Source of the DNA: Myrica gale
Taxonomy: Eukaryota; Streptophyta; Magnoliopsida; Fagales; Myricaceae
Assembly (NCBI GenBank): GCA_963930655.1
Contig: OZ005609.1
Span: forward strand, 21,959,001 to 22,023,000
Length of the DNA: 64,000 bases
Direction: 5' to 3'
Part shown: piece by piece, positions 57,665-64,000 of the stretch
How positions within the stretch are numbered: the first letter of the stretch is position 1
Layout: each line of letters starts with the position of its first letter
Position numbers and translations under genes: made by a program
The notes under the pieces: model-generated
Databases searched by the model: none
What the model was told of the DNA's origin: nothing
Seen by the model: the letters and a program-made list of their open reading frames with translations, nothing else

Positions 57665-60600
57665 GCACAATTTTGATCCTTCCACAGAACTGTTACATAT
57701 TTTGTTTTTAGATCTCTTTTCTTTTTCAACTCCATATAAATTTACGCCTAGGCTTACTCTTTCTTCTGTAAAATCTGTTCGTTTTAATTTTTTGTATGAA
57801 ATATGAACATGACAATCCTTACAGGAAGTCAATTTGAAAAAGATTCTGGATTTCCTCTACTGCAAATTTCGACTGCTTTCTTTTATTCGCCCTTTTTAAA
57901 AATAAAAAATAAAAAATAAGGCGATCAGTTTTTGAAGAAAAAAAAAAAGAAATAAAGAGAGAGCATCTAGAAGTAGTTTGACTTATCCAAATGGGTGCCA
58001 ATGTGTCTAGCTTACTATTCAGAGTCCGAGAAAGAAAGAGAGAAAGCATGGGAATTTGGTAGTTTTCAGAGTTTTCTTGTTAGGACAAGCAGACAAGTTG
58101 CCTCGGTAGGTTAATTCCAACCAAGGCGTCGAGGTCAATGAGGTTGAGTTATCTCTGCTTGACTGCTTCCATTGTTACATGGGAATCGAAACTATAAACT
58201 GCTGTAAGATTTATACACTGCCTATTTATATTTTAATTAAATCATTCAATTCGAACTACGGATGGAAAAAAAATTATATCGGCCTTTTAAATAATTGCTT
58301 TGAAATGACAAAATCCTGTATGTACTGGCTTCACGGAAGCTACAATTTATTCTGGGTAATTGCTTCAGTTATACCATCCTGAAAGCGTCACCGGCTCTGA
58401 CTTTGATGGCCTAATGCTGGCGGAGTGGCACTGGAAGCTTCCTTGTCTGACTCTCTCAAAAGCATTGGATTTTTTATTCTTTGCTCTTTGTCCGAATGGG
58501 CATCAATTGCAATTAATGTCGTCATACACGAAGTCACGAACCCTAAGAGATGAAGTACACGTGGCTTCTTGGGTTGTGTTCTACCTAGTACCTAAAAATT
58601 GCATTAACTCATTTGTTCATTTCATTTTTGAAGATAAGGATGCCCACCGAATTAAGAACTTAAAATAGGGGGAGAGAGAGAGATGAATCGTGAATAGCTT
58701 CCCCAATCTATTGATCCGAAATGTAGGGTGTCGGCAAAATTATAGGCGGAGCATGTAGCAGCGAAATAGGTTGTCCTATCCCTAGCAGCCCCATTTGGCC
58801 CGCGACCTCGGCTTTATTAGTTCGCCCCCCTTAAAACTAGCTGGCCCGTTGCGCCATCCTTTTCTCCTTGTTTTCAACGTGTTTTCGATGTTCGGAAAAA
58901 ACAGAAGCAAATTACTTCTTTTTTATCGACCGTCTTGATAAAGCAATGGGTCGATAAAAAAATCCCGTTTGATGGTCAATTACTTCTCCTAAACTAAAGA
59001 AGTGAATACCGCAAATTTTAATCACTGAATATCTAAAGGTTTAAGCTATTCGAAATTCTTTATAAATCTATTTAAAAACTCCAATTCAAAATCTAATTAT
59101 ACTTAATTCTAACATTTAACTCATAATTGATAAACATAAATGAAGATCTTTTAGGAATTTTTGTTAGAATTATATGGTACAAAACCGAGAACTGATGCAG
59201 TCCAAAATTTTGTCTGTATAGTATGTATTAAAGGGTGAACACAAGTTTTTTCTTTACTCTTCGACCATTGAGCAGACAAGTTGTTATTGTTAAAATTTTA
59301 TTCAGAGCCAGCCACGAAGAAACGACACAAAGTGGAACGAAACACCCATACACATGCAATTCGAGGAAAAAGCTATTAACGCGTCTCTTTTGACTGTTTG
59401 CATAAGAATATAGTAACGTTGCCGGTGCTTATTGTTTGACATTTTCATGGAAGCAGGAATTTTTTTATAAGTTTAGGCAATTAATGTCTCATTTCTCTGT
59501 TAAAGTTAAAGTTAGGCCGGCAAAGGAAATCGTGTCCTGTTGTGGTGCTTGAATTTGCCGTCGAAAAGGAATTGCTTGGCGATTACTCGCATGTGAACTT
59601 TGAAAGTTGGGACTCGAATCAAATACAATCTCTTTACTTCTCTACCGTACCCTGGCTCTCTGGGAATATTTTGCTGCTTCATAGCTATCCTCAATTTTTT
59701 AGTGTTATCCAGAATCCCAGATGGCACTTAGCTTCAGAATTCTTGGCATTGTATCAGATTCTGCACATATAATACAGCTAGTCCGAAGTAGAAATAAGAA
59801 GAAAAGATAACACCATGGCATAGCTTTTTTGGTTAAAGGGTAATGTTCTATCGTTTGATAAAACTCTATTAACACTGTGATAGTTGTTTACTTAATTATA
59901 TGGTCTTATATAATTTAGATAAAAAATTATAGAGATATGATCATGATGAACACAGACAAAGTCACTCCCGATGGCTCGTAATAAATGCTGATGGATCCTT
60001 AATTAACAGCTAACCTAAATTCAGATCTGGTTGGGGAAGGCGGCTGGAGGAGTCCGTGTCTTGCAGTGCTGCTTGATTTATGTTATAGTTTGGCAAGGAA
60101 AGTGACGCTACACCCATTATTTTACTCCAACTACTTCTCACGTGTTATTAGTGCTCCAACTCGTTAATCTTAGCTTCCAAACTCGTTGAAGTCCGCCTTT
60201 CTACTTTTCATTTTTCTTTACTTTTTAGATTATTATCTTCCACCCCTTTGGCGTTAGATTGGTGTTTATAGGCCATACCATTCTCACATACACTCAAAAC
60301 AACATATATAAAAAAAAAAATCTTAATCAATATAAAAATATAAACATTTCTATATCTATAGAATAGAACAATGTGTTTGAATTGTATGTTAAAATTCGGA
60401 GAGAAATAGACATAACACGTAGACTCTATTATATGACTCATACTGCATGAAATTTTATGTGGACACATAAGTACATCATTAAATGGTATAAAATCCACTT
60501 ATTATGTCTATTTTTTTTTTAAATTCTACAATATAATTTGACCAGAAAATTGTAGAGGATCTTGATCCCTGCTTGAACAAGTTTGACAGGAGGTATGCAT

Positions 60601-62775
60601 AAGATCTTGATCCATTAGAGAAATTTTTCTATCTGCTATAAGAAGAGAAAATGACATGGGGTTTTGCCAACTGACATTGACCCGAATGAACATTTACTCA
60701 CTTCTCTTTTGTGCAACTTAATGAATAATGACGCAAACCTTCAAGAATTCAGAACTTCCGTTGTGGTGCCAATAAATCTAATATCCTTTAGTCTTCAATA
60801 ATTCAACCAAATATTGGATAGCACAAAGTACTGGATCAAACTCGAGGACAACGTTGGATCCCCCTCTTGGTTATTAAATGTTAATACGCTTGTCATGTCC
60901 TTCCTTTGACAACTATGGTGAAAGAGGTCTATATGCAGAGTAAAGATCCAAACTGATGCCTTCTAACCAACCTAACCTGATTAGAAGAAAAAAAACACAA
61001 CCTAACCTAGCCAATAGGGAGTCGCAATGAACACTGCGTGACCAGGTCAAGAATTGCTGCTGCTCGTGTCTCACCCCCACAAAATTATATTACTTCCCAC
61101 CTACTAATAAACTCTCTCAAATTCATTACAATTCTGTCGTTGGGAAACACTCTTCTAGTACTTGCTGGAGTATGTTATGGATGCCCTCCAGTTATGTATC
61201 CAAATTGAATGGATAAAGAGGAGATAAATACAAAGTTTGCCTAAAAATTAAATAAATCTTTAAACTTTTATAACTATCAAATTAGTCATTGAAGTTTAAA
61301 ATCTTTTACATTTAAAAGGTCGTGGAGAAACGAAAGCTAATGAAGCCATTTTTAACCGGCTTATCACAGCGTCCACTGAGCCAAGAGCCTGAGGGAGCTA
61401 GACTTGAAGTCCAGCACTTGAGATAAGTTGAAAGGTCCAAATTCTCATTCCTTCCTCCTACAAGTAAAATAAACAAGCTATAACTCAAAGTCCTCTCCGT
61501 AGGAGATTTTTCCGATGATATTGTTAGTCTCCATCATTTAATATTTTTTGTTTTCTGGTTCGATTATTAGTGAAAGAGAATATGAGAAAGAATGTACGTA
61601 CCTCGCTAGCATCTTTCCCTCTCTATTTATCCTTCCTCTTTCCTTCTTGGACTAGAGCTTCTTGGGCCTCGGCCTGTTATCCTCTTTCCATTACGACAGT
61701 TTCTTCTTATTGTGCGCCTTCTGATTTTCATTAATAAAGTAGGGCCAACTTTATCCTTTTTTCTCCCCCATTGGTCCTTAATAAGGCGGTTTCTTTTTGC
61801 CTATTTAGTGGCTAGATTTTTTTTTTTTTACATTGACTTTGTCAGGGAATCAGATGAATAACTTCCCTTAGGCCTTATTTTTTTATGCTTGACGTGATCC
61901 TTATTTTAAGTGAGTTGTCGGTCTTTCCCACATGGTTAAGTGAGCCTATGTTCTTTCTACTCGACCCTTGGACCGCTTCCTTTCTCATTGGACTTCAATA
62001 ACCTTTCTCGGGGCTGAAAAATCCATCCCTATCAAAAGCCTTAATTGATTTTAAATCCTAAGGACTAATTAATTTGATGGGTTTTTAAATTATGAATTTC
62101 TTTGATTTTTGTGCAAACCACAGACGGATTTTATATTTGTTCTTAAAAGAGAAACAAAAATAACGATGATCTCTAATTATTTATCCAAATGGGATGGATA
62201 AAGAAAACAACAAGTAATAAAATATGGAAAACATCACTTTGGGTCTCTAAATTATTTGTAAAATGTTATTATGAGCCCTCAAATTATCAATTTTGTCACA
62301 TTAAGACTTCAAACTAAAGTTTATCGATATGCTTCTTGTAATAAGATATAATTGCCGACATTGTTCCAGTAGCTTGTTTTCTATAAATTTCAATCGTAGA
62401 TCTTACAAGGGGGTTGAGCTAAATGAGATAGGAATTTATGGTTCGGACTAGTAAGAACACTGTTCAAGAATTAGAAGTGAAGATTTTCTAATATTAAAAT
62501 ACCTACAGTTTTTAGGGCTTACATAAGACGCACTAATATATATTTATCTCCGGACCATCTAATTGGGACAACCCTGCCTAATTCGCCTGGACCGCCAAGA
62601 GATCAAGAACAAAACGTCAGTGATCCAGTGGATAAAGCATTTGGAGAATTCTGATGTAATAGGCCAAATTTCGTAAATCCCAGCGCCAGGCCCGGGCCCA
62701 AACCTGCGTGAAAAGTACTGTCCCTCCCACGGAAGGCGCTCTTCCATTGCGACAATCGAAGGGGGAGAAAGAAAA
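57665..62775. other. 5.1-kb intergenic stretch, no gene recognised
   Basis: The first 150-200 bp are probably the ATL 3' UTR. The remainder is AT-rich, with short open frames (for example 58360-58668 and 59542-59772) that match no family I know. No RNA gene or element with defined ends was seen. The last 100 bp, GC-richer with gcgccaggcccgggcccaaa, are the likely proximal promoter/5' UTR of ERCC1. Confidence 0.5.
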
Positions 62776-64000
62776 ATGGAGGAAGAGGAGCGGCGAAACT
62801 CTCAGCCAAACCAACAGAGGAAAAGCTCCATAGTGATAAAGATACCGTCCTATCAGGAAGTCATTGAGAGCTCGCAGTCTAAGTTAACGCCTCCCTCTCT
62901 CTTCAATCCCTCCCAGTCCTTCTCTCAAGCTTTCTCCTTCATTAAGTCGTCGGAGTTCTATACCCCTCCTCCCCCGCTCTCCAACACCTCCTCTTCCTCT
63001 TCTCAGCCAGTACAGGCATCCGAAGGCACTATTTCAAGGCACCGTATTTGCTTTTCTTCAATCCAACGTGTCTATCTTCATTTTTACCTTTTCTTTTTTT
63101 TGGGCACTTATTGTATTGTGGTTATTTTTCTGTTTGGTTAATTTATTAGGTTTACATTGTTTTTCTTGAATTTTGGTTTTTAGAGATTTTTTATGGTGGC
63201 CCTGTTTAGCCGTAATTCACCCAGTTTGATTTTTCGATTGTTCTCTCAATTCTTATAGGAGTAATCTGTTCCAATCTACGTCGAACAATTTATGAATTTC
63301 TGAGAAAGTTTGTGGTTCTAGAGTATAGCTTAAGGCTCCATTTGGTTATAGTTTGCTTTGTGGAAACTGACTTCAGCTTAAGGCTCTGTTGTTATCTTCT
63401 TTATTTTGGTTGATTTGAGAATGGAGGGAAAATAGATGAAAAGGAAATTTAGTGGCTTCGGGATTCTATTTGTTTTTGGTTATAATAAAGGAAACATTTT
63501 GAGTAAATTGTGTATTTTGGCTGTGTTTGACTAAGGTAAATAAGGGCTATTGTTTTCTCTATTAGAGAAAAGGAAGAGTGTTTACTTTCTAATTTTAGAC
63601 CATCGTTTGCACTTTTCTTAGGGAGCAGAGGAAGCATTGGAGTTCAAACTTGGGGGGGATATTAGTTTCTGTTCTAGAAATTATTGTTTTTGTCGCATTT
63701 ACTGACAAAGTTAGGAACTTACAAGATGAAGCTATACCACCATTTACCACTGATTCTTTTGGATGGGTTGTTGGAATAAGTAGGTCGAGGTTTCACTCTG
63801 GCAAGGAATAATGACTTAGCCACCAATCGGTCTGTGGTGACTGGTGAGGGAGTTTGTGTTCCTAATCTTGATGCTCTACTTTTCTGTTCTTTGTCTTAGG
63901 CAAACTAGCCAATCAGATGCACCTTCTTCTTCTCCGTCGACTTCTGCTACTGCTGCTGCTCTTGCCACTCCATCATCATTGTCAGCATCACTTAACACTC
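62776..64000 (+). CDS. ERCC1: DNA excision repair protein ERCC1 homologue, N-terminal part (3' partial)
   Basis: Exon 1 starts at the ATG at 62776 and encodes KSSIVIKIPSYQEVIESSQS, TPPSLFNPSQSFSQAFSFIK and SSEFYTPPPP, the conserved N-terminal block of plant ERCC1 (RAD10/UVR7), followed by a Ser-rich linker. The next exon, 63900-64000, continues in a matching Ser/Ala-rich frame (QTSQSDAPSSSPSTSATAAA) to the window edge. That frame requires exon 1 to end in phase 2 at 63038, which leaves a GC donor (AAG then GCACCG) instead of GT; no GT donor nearby gives the right phase. ERCC1 pairs with XPF to form the 5' structure-specific endonuclease of nucleotide excision repair. The central and helix-hairpin-helix domains lie beyond the window. 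Confidence 0.85.

Noticed and set aside
58360-58668. 102-codon plus-strand frame
   Set aside because: Looks mildly protein-like, but no family, start context or neighbouring exon supports it.
1-64000. tRNA, rRNA, CRISPR arrays and organelle-DNA insertions
   Set aside because: None seen on either strand; CRISPR arrays are not expected in a plant nuclear genome, and the tandem repeats found are explained by transposons or simple repeats.

Overview
The window is nuclear DNA from a flowering plant, most likely a eudicot. Coding exons are separated by GT-AG introns, intergenic DNA is AT-rich, and most of the length is transposon debris from plant superfamilies (Mutator, CACTA, hAT, Harbinger, LINE, SINE). 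The species cannot be fixed from the sequence alone. There are four recognisable host genes, and two of them run off the window edges.

0-14 kb: a plus-strand gene of at least 16 exons for a protein with a sulfotransferase-like/P-loop N-terminal part and a class IV PLP aminotransferase C-terminal part (branched-chain aminotransferase-like). Its first exons lie left of the window. One 3.7-kb intron holds a Harbinger-type MITE, a full-length SINE and an antisense LINE relic that carries a second SINE. Each insertion has recognisable target-site duplications. One splice junction is out of frame by one base and one short conserved stretch near the 5' end was not found.

14-26 kb: intergenic DNA plus a minus-strand three-exon bHLH transcription factor gene of subgroup Ia (20014 down to 18827, 320 aa). 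A hAT MITE, a foldback element and a TRIM-like LTR unit lie nearby.

26-50 kb: a transposon-rich block. It contains a 500-bp Mutator MITE with a perfect 9-bp duplication, a 1.4-kb Pack-MULE carrying a WD40 gene fragment with its intron, a nested inverted repeat, and a decayed CACTA (Ptta/En/Spm) complex with arrays of GATCGATC palindromes. A 2.07-kb non-autonomous CACTA element with perfect ends sits in the complex. Further right are a hAT element with a smaller hAT MITE inside it, and a 4-kb MULE whose interior holds an apparently intact two-exon GRF zinc-finger gene.

50-64 kb: mostly AT-rich intergenic DNA with one hAT-type element, then an intronless ATL-family RING-H2 ubiquitin-ligase gene (56480-57664) with a G-box and a palindromic TGACGTCA upstream, and finally the start of a DNA-repair gene, ERCC1, which runs off the right edge. 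The host genes have unrelated roles (metabolism, development, protein turnover, DNA repair) and show no sign of working as a cluster.
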